Part shown: piece after piece, positions 54,001 through 63,166 of the stretch
Position numbering within the stretch: the first letter of the stretch is position 1
Layout: each line of letters opens with the position of its first letter
Source of the DNA: Ianthella basta
Lineage: Eukaryota > Porifera > Demospongiae > Verongiida > Ianthellidae
Assembly (NCBI GenBank): GCA_964019415.1
Contig: OZ025885.1
Span: 3,988,120-4,052,119, forward strand
Length of the DNA stretch: 64,000 bases
Direction: 5' to 3'
Position numbers and translations under genes: made by a program
The notes under the pieces: generated by a model
What the model was told of the DNA's origin: nothing
Seen by the model: only the letters and a program-made list of their open reading frames with translations
Databases searched by the model: none

Positions 54001-57000
54001 GTGGTGGTGTTTTTTCTAGAGCAATGGCGCATATACTGAATGCATGCATTGTACTGGCACCATGTGGTGGTGGTGGTGGTGGTGGTCATTTTCATTTAGG
54101 AATGCATGTGGTGGCCGTAATATTGTAACTTGCACTGTGTGGTGGTGGTGGGAGTAGTATGTGGTAGCAGCGCCTGATGTGGTGGTCTGTTTTCTTGCAG
54201 CTCTAGCACATAATATTATACTGGTGTGCTTATTGCAACTTCCACTGTGGTGGTGGTGATGGTGGTTGTATTTATCTATGTGGTGGTGTAGTAGCTGGAT
54301 ATTGTGACTGGATAGTTGTGAGCAAGTGTACATGTTGGTGCTGCTCTGCTCCAGCATAGCGGCTAATGCCTACAAATTGGTGTCAAAATGTGATTGTTCA
54401 AAACATCGCCTCCATTTTGTGACTAATTAAGCAATACTGCTAATGACATGAGGAAATTGGTCATCTAACTGCATCCACTTAGTATCATGACTTAGCAGGG
54501 CTGGGTCGGTAAGATATGCAATGAACCTCATTTTTCTCGGCCATTTTGCGTCTAATTAAGAAACCCTGCTAATGACATGAACAGTTGGATTATCTGGCTA
54601 GGTCCATCAAATGTCATGACTGAGCGGGCCGGGCTGGTTGAATACATCATACACCTCACATATGTCGGCCATTTTGAGACTAATTAAGAAATCCCGCTAA
54701 TAACATAGGAAGGTGGACCACTTGGATGTGTCCACCAAGTTTCACGTCTCAACGAGCTCAGTTGCATTCATATACAAGATACCACTATGCATCAATATAA
54801 ATGCACCATACATTAAGTATTATGCTATGCACATTTATATTAAGATTTAGCGGGCTGCTTGTAGAAGAACGAAGGCCTAATTAAAAATTCTGCCTCATTT
54901 AAAAGTCTTAAAATCTCCCATACTTCAAAAGCACACCTATCACATGTTCGTGAGGGGTGCCTAACCCCCCGGGAATTATATTATATTATATTATATTATA
55001 TTATATTATATTAACCACCACACAGTGCAAGTTACAATATCGCAGCCACCACCACCTGTGCCAGTAAAGTATCTGTGCTAGTTGGTCATAGAGAAAAAGA
55101 CCACCAGTGCAAGTTACAGTAGCCACCACCACATGTGCCAGTAGAGTATCTGCACTAGTTGGTCATAGAAAAAGACCACCAGTGCAAGTTACAGTGGCAC
55201 CAGCACCATTCGCACCACCACATGTGCCAGAAAGTGAATGCGCTCAATGGCTGAAGAAAAAGACCACCAGCGCAAGTTACAGCTGGTCAGAACCTGCACC
55301 GCCGCCATTGGAGTGCACGCTGCAGCAAGCAAATGTAAGCTTGCCTAAGGGCATGCCATTGAATTGGGGTGCATGGGAAGAAATTCAATGGCATGCCCTT
55401 AGGCAAGTTACAATTGCTTGCTGCAGCGTGCACTCCAATGGCGGCGGTGCAGGTTCTGACCAGCTGTAACTTGCGCTGGTGGTCTTTTTCTTCAGCCATT
55501 GAGCGCATTCACTTTCTGGCACATGTGGTGGTGCGAATGGTGCTGGTGCCACTGTAACTTGCACTGGTGGTCTTTTTCTATGACCAACTAGTGCAGATAC
55601 TCTACTGGCACATGTGGTGGTGGCTACTGTAACTTGCACTGGTGGTCTTTTTCTCTATGACCAACTAGCACAGATACTTTACTGGCACAGGTGGTGGTGG
55701 CTGCGATATTGTAACTTGCACTGTGTGGTGGTGGTGGCGGTGTTTTTTCTAGAGCAATGGCACATATACTGAATGCATCCATTGTACTGGCACCATGTGG
55801 TGGTGGTGGTGGTCATTTTCATTTAGGAATGCATGTGGTGGCCGTAATATTGTAACTTGCACTGTGTGGTGGTGGTAGTAGTAGTATATAGTAGCAGCGC
55901 CTGATGTGGTGGTCTGTTTTCTTGCAGCTCTAGCACATAATATTATACTGGTGTGCTCATTGCAACTTCCACTGTGGTGGTGGTGATGGCGGTTGTATTT
56001 ATCTATGTGGTGGTGTAGTAGCTGGATATTGTGGCTGGATAGTTGTGAGCAAGTGTACATGTTGGTGCTGCTCTGCTCCAGCATAGCGGCAAATGCCTAC
56101 AAATTGGTTTCAAAATGTGATTGTTCAAAACATCGCCTCCATTTTGTGACTAATTAAGCAATACTGCTAATGACATGAGGAAATTGGTCATCTAACTTCA
56201 TCCACTTAGTATCATGACTTAGCAGGGCTGGGTTGGTAAGATATGCAATGAACCTCATTTTTCTCGGCCATTTTGCCACTAATTAAGAAATCCTGCTAAT
56301 GACATGAACAGTTGCATTATCTGGCTAGGTCCATCAAGTGTCATGACTGAGCGGGCCGGGCTGGTTGAATACATCATACACATCACATATGTCGGCCATT
56401 TTGAGACTAATTAAGAAATCCCGCTAATAACATAGGAAGGTGGACCATTTGGATGTGTCCACCAAGTTTCACGTCTCAACGAGCCAAGTTGCATTCATAT
56501 ACAAGATACCACTATGCATCAATATAAATGCACCATACATTAAGTGTTATGCTATGCACATTTATATTAGGATTTGGCGGGCTGCTTGTAGAAGAATGAA
56601 GACCTAATTAAAAATTCTGCCTCATTTAAAAGTCTTAAAATCTCCCATACTTCAAAGGCACACCTATCACATGTTCGTGAGGGGTGCCTAACCCCCCGGG
56701 AATTATATTATATTATATTATATTATATTATATTATATTATATTATATTATATTATATTATATTATATTATATTATTTACTTTAGATTAGTGGTGTATAT
56801 TGTAACTTGCACTGTATATATATATATTTCTGTCATTTTGCAAATGGCGGCGCTCACGTCGTTCTTTACAAAGCTTTAAATCCTCTCTAATGACGTTTCG
56901 CCGTGTTTGAATCGAACGAAATGTGGTCATAAACATGTGTTAATAGAGTGATACTATTAAAAAGCCTAAGGAACGTCTCTTCTGCGAGATACGGCTCCAA

Positions 57001-60000
57001 TATCACTGACGGACATTGTAAAATGGCCGCGCGCTCGACGCTTTCTGTTTGCTAGGCTCAAAACCATTCTCTTTAGATTTCGCCGTGTATCCAAAGAGCG
57101 CAAAGTGTTTCTAGAACATGTTTAAGTAATATTATTGCGGTAGGAAGCTTACTTAACTGTTTTTCTGCGAGGTACAGCCCTAAATACAACAGAAGTCTAG
57201 TGACCCCCGTAGGCCAATAATGGAGGACCAGCGAGTCATGACACATAATTATAGCCATGATTCGCTCATATAGTCATCATAGGGTAGCCTTTTAGCCAGC
57301 ACACTCCTCCTCCAGGCACAAAGTAACAATTGCTCATTTAGAATGTCATATAGATCAAAAAGCAGTAGGTAAACATTTGACAGTTTGGTAGGGATGCTTA
57401 CACTGGATATGACTGGCTGCTCTGGAGACTTGAAACTCTTGCAAACCCAACGGTCTAGTGTGTCTTGATGTATCTTTCAGGCCAACAACAATACTGTACC
57501 CCCAACTATCTGATTTACTGAATGTACATGGGAAAATTGCTAGCAAGTAGTTCGAGGTTCAGGGGTGCCCTGGCGCCCCACGAGTTTTTTAACTCGAAAT
57601 ACTTGTTAATGCTCTGGTATAATCATACGCACGTATATAGTTGACTGTGCTCATCTCTGAGCCTGTTGATCATCAATGCAACACCAACAGGCTTTATATC
57701 TTATTTCCTTGCTTTTGTTGTTGTTGTTCAGCCTGTCCTCTGACTTGTCAGAATGGAGGGACACTCAATACAAGCTCCTGTACATGTAACTGTGATGATG
57801 GCTACAGTGGGGATAGCTGTGAAAGTGAGTTACAAATTGTTTAGTGATCAGGATCATGAATAAGCTGCCTAGTTAGGCATACTGTAGCTTGACCCACCTC
57901 ACAAGCGGGAAGGGTCACCATATCCTTGCTTTGGAGCTGTGCATTTGGATTCTTTTGGATTACCTACTAACAAATACTGATACAGAATGTCTCAAATTCA
58001 GCAAAGGGTAGATCAAATTGCTGAATGCAACTCTTCCTCGTCTGGAGATCCCTTCAGATAGCCAGTTGTTCGTTGAGTCAGATTTTGCTGAATAACAACA
58101 CACCTGTTATGTATCTTGGTGCTTGAAGTGATGGTCGGTTATGCAACAGGGCAAAGGTTGTGTGTACAGAACATATACATAGAATCAAGATCCAAGTGAC
58201 TCATGTAGAGCACTCCAAACTACCTTACCTCTTTCCTCTATCACAGCTTGTAGTCGGATGTGTCAGAATGGAGGGACACTGGATTCAGGAACCTGCACTT
58301 GTTCCTGTGTAGGTGGCTTCACTGGGTCTAACTGTGAAAGTGAGTATGGTGTGTGTGGTGTAGATCATTAATACTCTGTTATGCATTTCTGTTGTGATGA
58401 GACAGATATAGTCAATACTGCAGTTTGACAGTCCATGAATTAGTTGAACTTGCTTCCATGCAGTTTTTCATCAAATGAGCATTTCTGTATTTCCCTTATT
58501 GCTATCTTTAGCCTGTCCTCTGACTTGTCAGAATGGAGGGACACTCAATATCAGTTCCTGTACATGTAACTGTGCTGATGGCTACAGTGGGGATACCTGT
58601 GAAAGTGAGTTACAAATTGGCCAGTTTCTACTATAACGGACAATGTCAGTCACTCTAAATACACTCCCCACTTTGCTTTGCTCTGTATCAACTGTGTGTA
58701 GTCACACTGGTCAGAATAGAAGACAAATGTTTGGATGTGTTACGTGTATACGAATGGGAGATATGATGTTTGTGGACATGCTAATAATATCTACCACCAT
58801 GCTCTGTGTACTAACTGCCAGTCACTGCAGAAGTGTGATCCTTATGCTACAGGTGTGTAGACTGCTCCTACATATCATCTTGCTTCATTTCTGTACTACA
58901 GCTTGTAGTCGGATGTGTGTGAATGGAGGGACACTGGATTCAGGAACCTGTATGTGTTCCTGTGTAGGTGGCTTCACTGAGTCTAACTGTGAAAGTGAGT
59001 ATATACTGAGTGTGGTGGTGCAGATCATGGACCTTCTAGATTTTTAAGTAATAGTAAATGCTGACCAAGAGGTGTCTCTGATTAGAGCACTAGCTTAGCT
59101 ACTACTGACAATGGCGGAGAAAACGTTGTGTGATTTGGGTCTAAAGTTGGGTTGTTCATCTCACAGCGGACGTTTCCTACAGGTTGGCAGAGGATGCAGC
59201 GTGTCAGCTGAGCATAAGCTTACTTACTGTCAGCCACGTCAGCCACAGCGTTTCCCAGAGCCGTATATGTAGCTACCAAAGCCTGTTCCCCGCTTAGCTT
59301 GTAACCAGCTGCAGTTCCAATTTCTTGGCTCTGGTTCGTAGCCGGATTGTTGCTGTACCCTTTTTATCGACGAAACAAGTAAGCTGGGCGACCTGTACAT
59401 TGTATTGTATGTTATGGTGCCACAATTGTTATCACAGCTGCAGTTCTTTTCAGCTGCAGGGATCTATGGGATTTAGACACCTGGTATTTAAATGATTTAG
59501 ATCCCGGTCGAAATACAAGAGAAAGTCTACGAGTTTTAGAAACATCGCTTAGAACGCCCATTACCATGGTAACGGGATCTATTGCTCTGGTATAATCATA
59601 CATACGTATATAGTTGACTGTGCTCATCTCTGAGTCTGTTGATCATCAATGCAATACCAACAGGCTTTATATCTTATTTCCTTGCTTTCGTTGTTGTTGT
59701 TCAGCCTGTCCTGTGACTTGTCAGAATGGAGGGACACTCAATACAAGCTCCTGTACATGTAACTGTGATGATGGCTACAGTGGGGATAGCTGTGAAAGTG
59801 AGTTACAAATTGTTTAGTCATCAGGATCATGAATAAACTGCCTAGTTAGGCATACTGTAGCTTGACCCACCTCACAAGCGGGAAGGGTCACCATATCCTT
59901 GCTTTGGAGCTGTGCATTTGGATTCTTTTGGATTACCTACTAACAAATACTGATACAGAATGTCTCAAATTCAGCAAAGGGTAGATCAAATTGCTGAATG

Positions 60001-63000
60001 CAACTCTTCCTCGTCTGGAGATCCCTTCAGATAGCCAGTTGTTCGTTGAGTCAGATTTTGCTGAATAACAACACACCTGTTATGTATCTTGGTGCTTGAA
60101 GTGATGGTCGGTTATGCAACAGGGCAAAGGTTGTGTGTACAGAACATATAGTTATGTAGAATCAAGATCCAAGTGACTCATGTAGAGCACTCCAAATTAC
60201 CTTACCTCTTTCCTCTACCACAGCTTGTAGTCGGGTGTGTCAGAATGGAGGGACACTGGATTCAGGAACCTGCACTTGTTCCTGTGTAGGTGGCTTCAAT
60301 GGGTCTAACTGTGAAAGTGAGTATGGTGTGTGTGGTGGTGCAGATCATTAATACTCTGTTATGCATTTCTGTTGTAATAGGACAGATATAGTCAATACTG
60401 CAGTTTGACACTCCATGAATTAGTTGAACTTGCTTCCATGCAGTTTTCCATCAAATGAGCTTTTCTGTATTTCCTTTATTGCTATCTTTAGACTGTCCTC
60501 TGACTTGTCAGAATGGAGGGACACTCAATTCAATTTCCTGTACATGTAACTGTGCTGATGGTTACAGTGGGGATACCTGTGGAAGTGAGTTACAAATTGG
60601 CCAGTTTCTACTATAACGGACAATGTCAGTCACTCTAAATACACTCCCCATTTTGCTTTGCTCTGTATCAACTGTGTGTAGTCACACTGGTCAGAATAGA
60701 AGACAAATGTTTGGATGTGTTACGTATATACAAATGGGAGATATGATATGTTTGTGGACATGCTAACAATATCTACCACCATGCTCTGTGTACTAACTGC
60801 CAGTCACTGCAGAAGTGTGATCCTTATGCTACAGGTGTGTAGACTGCTCCTACATATCATCTTTCTTCATTTCTCTACTACAGCTTGTAGTCGGATGTGT
60901 CAGAATGGAGGGACACTGAATGAAGGAACCTGCACCTGTTCCTGTGTAGGTGGCTTCAATGGGTCTAACTGTGAAAGTGAGTATACATTGAGTGTGGTGG
61001 TGCAGATCATGGACCTTCTAGATTTTTAATGCTCTGGTATAATCATATGTACGTTTATAGTTGACTGTGCTCATCTCTGAGTCAGTTGATTGTCAGTGCA
61101 GCACCAGCTAGTCTAGCCACTAACCCTACTTTGTCATCGTGTGCGGGGGCGGAAGAAAAGTAGGGTATAGCAGAATGTGTAAATTCCACACCTCGCAATC
61201 AACGCGCTACTGGGCGTTTATTAAGAACGTCGATTACGAACAACGTCGACGAATAATACTCAGTATCGAGAGAAAACGACGATCAGAGGGTGGGAAACGT
61301 CGTCGCCTAGGCTTTCCTCGACGATCGTGGGCTTCACAGCCTGCAGTGAACGTATTGATACAACTGCCGTCCAGTCTCTACTTTGGTCAATAAGCACTGG
61401 TGTCTCCATAATTGCTGCTGTGATCTGAGGCAGCAGCGATCTCATTGGTCAGCGCGAGGTGTGGAATTTACACATTCTGCTAGACCCTACTTTTCTTCCA
61501 TCCCCGCACGCGATGACAAAGTAGGGTCTAGCGGTTAGACTAAACACCAACAGGCTTTATATCTTATTTCCTTGCTTTTGTTGTTGTTGTTCAGCCTGTC
61601 CTCTGACTTGTGAGAATGGAGGGACACTCAATACAAGCTCCTGTACATGTAACTGTGCTGGTGGCTACAGTGGGGATACCTGTGAAAGTGAGTTACAAAT
61701 TGTTTAGTGATCAGGATCATGAATAAACTGCCTAGTTAGGCATACTGTAGCTTGACCCACCACACAAGCGGGAAGGGTACCATATCCTTGCTTGGGAGCT
61801 GTGCATTTGGATTCTTTTGGATTACCTACTAACAAATACTGATACAGAATGTCCCAAATTTAGCAAAGGGTAGATCCAATTGCTGAATGCAACTTTTCCT
61901 CGTCTGGAGTTCCCTTCAGACAGCCAGTTGTTCGTTGAGTCAAATTTTGCTGAATAACAACACACCTGTTATGTCTCTTGGTGCATTAAGTGATGGTCGG
62001 TTGTGCAACAGGACAAAGGTTGTGTGTACAGAACATATAGTTATGTAGAATCAAGATCCAAGTGACTCATGTAGAGCACTCTAAACGACTTTTCCTCTTT
62101 CCTCTACCACAGCTTGTAGTCGGGTGTGTCAGAATGGAGGGACACTGGATTCAGGAACCTGCACTTGTTCCTGTGCAGGTGGCTTCACTGCGTCTAACTG
62201 TGAAAGTGAGTATGGTGTGTGTGGTGGTGCAGATCATTAATACTCTGTTATGCATTTCTGTTGTAATGGGACAGATATAGTCAATACTGCAGTTTGACAC
62301 TCCATGAATTAGTTGAACTTGCTTCCATGCAGTTTTCCATCAAATGAGCATTTCTGTATTTTCCTTATTGCTATCTTTAGACTGTCCTCTGACTTGTCAG
62401 AATGGAGGGACACTCAATTCAATTTCCTGTACATGTAACTGTGCTGATGGCTACAGTGGGGATACCTGTGAAAGTGAGTAACATCAGACAGTCATACAGA
62501 TCCATAGATTAGCTACTTGCATAGTTTATCTATGCAGTTGATCTGGGCACATGGAGGCTACATGTGTGAGTTTGTAATAAATGGGATGTAGTCTACTCAA
62601 GGCAGTGCTAATTGTATATTCCTCCATTTTACTGTTTGCTAATGTGGATCACTGTAGAAACAAATCATAGTGGCTCAGCTAGAATGCTCCTAATGTCCTT
62701 CTTCTTTCCTCTACCACAGCTTGTAGTCGGGTGTGTCAAAATAGAGGGAACCTGGATTCAGGAACCTGTATGTGTTCCTGTGCAAGTGGCTTCACTGGGT
62801 CTAACTGTGAAAGTGAGTGCATACTGTGTGTGGTGGTGCAGATCATGGACCTACCTTAACAACACTGTTGCCAAATGGCAACAAAAGTAGAATTGCACAG
62901 TTAAAGTATTTCATGACAGGGACCTACGTATAATTTATGCTATTCAGACCACACAAGCATGACTGTGGTGTAACATGCACTCAATCCTATGTATCAAAGT

Positions 63001-63166
63001 ATGAAGAGCATGGTTCTTTTTTACTCGGGCATGCACAGCTCTTTTAACTCCCTCAGTCTTTTCTCTACTACAGCTTGTGGCCGGATGTGTGAGAATGGAG
63101 GGACACTGGATTCAGGAGCCTGCACTTGTTCCTGTGTAGGTGGCTTCAATGGGTCTAGCTGCGAAG
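41132..63166 (+). CDS. Gene D: large EGF-array receptor, incomplete at right edge
   Basis: Exons 41132-41558, 41688-41801, 43052-43144, 45223-45315, 45504-45596, 45884-45976, 48597-48689, 48987-49079, 49252-49344, 50768-50860, 51037-51129, 52651-52743, 52916-53008, 53306-53398, 57732-57824, 58247-58339, 58512-58604, 58902-58994, 59705-59797, 60224-60316, 60492-60584, 60884-60976, 61595-61687, 62113-62205, 62381-62473, 62720-62812, 63074-63166. All are phase 1 with GT-AG borders and no stops, giving about 955 residues so far: signal peptide (1-21), N-terminal domain, one classical EGF and 25 short EGFs. The membrane and tail exons must lie to the right. From 45223 to 62812 the modules alternate between a CSRMC/CSCVGGF type and a CPLTC/CNCADGY type. 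Confidence 0.8.
41688..41801 (+). CDS. Gene D exon 2: classical EGF domain
   Basis: Acceptor CTACGCAG, donor GTGAGA, 114 bp. DDPCDAAPCANGGTC and CACDGNWGG; only a few residues differ from gene C exon 2. The intron before it is also conserved between the two genes. Confidence 0.85.
42020..42079 (+). repeat. TG dinucleotide microsatellite
   Basis: About 60 bp of uninterrupted TG in the gene D intron after exon 2. Confidence 0.95.
42080..43051. other. Gene D intron
   Basis: No coding or mobile feature recognised. Ends in a TGTTATGTAG acceptor for the next EGF exon. Confidence 0.4.
43052..43144 (+). CDS. Gene D first short EGF exon
   Basis: 93 bp with CPLICQNGG and CTCNCADGYSGTNC; donor GTGAGA. 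It precedes the alternating array and is not part of the four-exon blocks. Confidence 0.8.
43145..45222. other. Gene D intron with G-rich tracts and an EGF relic
   Basis: Holds a G-rich stretch at 43628-43660 (several runs of 4-6 G), a 19-G homopolymer at 44976-44994, and at about 45029-45080 a broken EGF-like phrase (AATGGTGGATTCAGTGGGTCTAAC followed by TTGTCAGAATGG in the wrong order). No intact exon. Confidence 0.5.
45223..45976 (+). CDS. Gene D EGF exons 2-4 of the array
   Basis: 45223-45315 (CSRMC type), 45504-45596 (CPLTC type) and 45884-45976 (CSRMC type), 93 bp each. They start the strict alternation. Introns of 188 and 287 bp here show the compact ancestral spacing. Confidence 0.82.
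46345..46763. repeat. Repeat with palindromic ATTGCCATGGTAAC end
   Basis: The left end (TAGATCCCATTGCCATGG) is shared, inverted, with the right end of the insertion at 59046-59582. ATTGCCATGGTAAC (46357-46370) resembles an RFX X-box. Further right are TGACGTCA (46531-46538, CRE-like) and CACGTG (46541-46546), in DNA richer in CG than its surroundings. It may be a mobile element carrying promoter-like sequence. Confidence 0.4.
46764..47050 (-). pseudogene. Coding fragment, possibly HIRAN-like
   Basis: The - strand stays open for about 85 codons to a TAA near 46764. An alternative frame over its first part reads EHVPKTISRTVPFF, and the later part reads CEVIVEMVNRSFGIGLEI. Together these resemble, from memory, a repeated HIRAN-like domain common in cnidarian and sponge hypothetical proteins, with one frameshift. 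No start or splice sites were established. Confidence 0.3.
47096..48390 (-). mobile_element. Decayed Penelope-like element, RT part
   Basis: On the - strand, pieces in different frames follow Penelope RT order: FVSSPTYKLSKFLASLL near 48130-48230, STSVYHKATHTDLYLS near 47540-47620, SHKRAVVKTLL, EEKRHVTKALQRNG near 47405-47460, and FRTLQKELVHPKDPVP near 47190-47260. Several frameshifts and stops break it, and the YxDD catalytic motif and the GIY-YIG domain are not visible. It lies in a gene D intron. Confidence 0.65.
48597..49344 (+). CDS. Gene D EGF exons 5-7 of the array
   Basis: 48597-48689 (CPLTC), 48987-49079 (CSRMC), 49252-49344 (CPLTC, LTCENGG). Between the first two lies a degenerate EGF-like stretch near 48780-48850 that recurs in later blocks. 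The intron starts and ends match those of the blocks from 57.7 kb onward. Confidence 0.82.
49345..50767. other. Gene D intron with partial exon relic
   Basis: 50478-50505 has GTAGTCAGGTGTGTCAGAATGG, the start of a CSRVC-type EGF exon, without the rest. About 49805-49925 is similar to about 51262-51380, so neighbouring introns share a duplicated segment. Confidence 0.5.
50768..51129 (+). CDS. Gene D EGF exons 8-9 of the array
   Basis: 50768-50860 (CSRVC type, donor GTAAGT, unlike the usual GTGAGT) and 51037-51129 (CPLTC type). Intron 176 bp. Confidence 0.82.
51130..52650. other. Gene D intron with exon relic and degenerate minisatellite
   Basis: 51636-51660 (GTAGTTGGATGTGTCAGAATGG) is another truncated EGF exon start. 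About 51950-52290 contains many degenerate copies of a unit of about 30-36 bp around AGCTATCCAGTTAGGCAACC and related forms. Confidence 0.45.
52651..53398 (+). CDS. Gene D EGF exons 10-12 of the array
   Basis: 52651-52743 (CSRVC), 52916-53008 (CPLTC), 53306-53398 (CSRMC). Sequence and spacing, introns included, closely match the block 58247-58994. Confidence 0.82.
53527..53760. repeat. Palindrome, arms about 105-115 bp
   Basis: CACCAGCGCAAGTTACAGCT at the left reads back as AGCTGTAACTTGCGCTGGTG at the right; the centre is near 53635 around GGGTGCATGGAAAGAAATT. Arms are nearly identical. Confidence 0.85.
53640..54990 (+). repeat. Direct duplicate, copy 1
   Basis: Matches 55380-56705 almost base for base (TGTAACTTGC-TGGTGGT repeats, then a unique part with GCGGGCCGGGCTGGTTG, ending GTGCCTAACCCCCCGGGAATTATATT). 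It ends in a short ATATT microsatellite (54978-55012). Confidence 0.85.
55010..55745. repeat. Large palindrome, arms about 360 bp
   Basis: 55010-55370 is the reverse complement of about 55377-55745, with the centre near 55373 (GGGGTGCATGGGAAG). Single-stranded it would fold into one long hairpin. Its right arm is the start of duplicate copy 2. Confidence 0.85.
55380..56780 (+). repeat. Direct duplicate, copy 2, with long ATATT microsatellite
   Basis: Second copy of 53640-54990; it ends in a much longer TATTA/ATATT pentanucleotide run (about 56702-56777). Confidence 0.85.
57607..59045 (+). repeat. Four-exon EGF block, copy 1
   Basis: Contains exons 57732-57824 (CPLTC, CNCDDGY), 58247-58339 (CSRMC), 58512-58604 (CPLTC) and 58902-58994 (CSRMC with VNGG) plus their introns. 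Introns are nearly identical to those of 59583-61028, for example GCATACTGTAGCTTGACCC and CCTCGTCTGGAGATCCCTTC. All four exons are open and phase 1, so the block adds four EGF modules without altering the frame. Confidence 0.85.
57732..58994 (+). CDS. Gene D EGF exons 13-16 of the array
   Basis: 57732-57824, 58247-58339, 58512-58604, 58902-58994; alternating CPLTC and CSRMC types. The first uses CNCDDGYSGDSC, shared only with 59705-59797, marking these two as the latest duplicates. Confidence 0.83.
59046..59582. mobile_element. 537-bp insertion in an EGF-block intron
   Basis: Interrupts the same GATTTTT/AATGCTCTGG point that holds the 4.2-kb insertion at 53450. The right end carries ATTACCATGGTAAC (59560-59573) and GGGATCT, shared inverted with 46345-46375. 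No coding sequence. Family unknown. Confidence 0.5.
59583..61028 (+). repeat. Four-exon EGF block, copy 2
   Basis: Same order of exons and introns as 57607-59045. It carries no insertion at the GATTTTT/AATGCTCTGG site (61020-61035), which shows the ancestral state. Confidence 0.85.
59705..60976 (+). CDS. Gene D EGF exons 17-20 of the array
   Basis: 59705-59797 (CPVTC), 60224-60316 (CSRVC), 60492-60584 (CPLTC, ends CG instead of CE), 60884-60976 (CSRMC). All phase 1 and open. Confidence 0.83.
61107..61544. mobile_element. 438-bp MITE with TIRs of about 85 bp
   Basis: Left TAGTCTAGCC...CCCTACTTTGTCATCG and right, inverted, TAGTCTAACC...CCCTACTTTGTCATCG extend through GAATGTGTAAATTCCACACC. Flanked by CACCA at 61102-61106 and 61545-61549. 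The sister blocks read CACCAACAGGC uninterrupted, confirming the insertion point. The internal 84-codon frame is not recognised as a protein. Confidence 0.8.
61550..62820 (+). repeat. Four-exon EGF block, copy 3
   Basis: Exons and introns follow the same order as copies 1 and 2 up to the third exon; the fourth exon (62720) has a different preceding intron. The block is therefore a partial or recombined copy. Confidence 0.75.
61595..63166 (+). CDS. Gene D EGF exons 21-25 of the array
   Basis: 61595-61687 (CPLTC, LTCENGG), 62113-62205 (CSRVC), 62381-62473 (CPLTC), 62720-62812 (CSRVC with QNRGN in place of QNGGT) and 63074-63166 (CGRMCENGG, ends CEG). The last two break the alternation by being the same type in succession. 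The 62720 module has lost the second Gly of the conserved turn. Confidence 0.82.

Larger units (their letters stand above)
53450..57605. mobile_element. 4.2-kb composite insertion with large palindromes
   Basis: The paralogous intron at 61020-61035 runs GATTTTTAATGCTCTGG. Here GATTTTT (ending 53449) and TTAATGCTCTGG (from 57606) are separated by 4.2 kb. The insertion starts with the hairpin GGGGCGCCGAAGGCGCCCC and ends with a related hairpin (GGGGTGCC/GGCGCCCC, about 57562-57579) plus CGAGTT/AACTCG. Inside is a foldback region (about 53515-56828) bounded by TATATA runs, then about 770 bp of unique DNA with no gene recognised. Many open frames here are His/Thr-rich chance products of TGGTGG/CCACCA repeats. 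Confidence 0.65.

Noticed and set aside
54016..56084. His/Thr-rich open frames such as those at 54016-54357 and 55749-56084
   Set aside because: They arise from CCACCA/TGGTGG repeats in the foldback insertion and are duplicated with it. Not proteins.
53640..56780. CRISPR-like regular repeats
   Set aside because: Repeats are variable in length and spacing, overlap palindromes, and lie in animal intron DNA.
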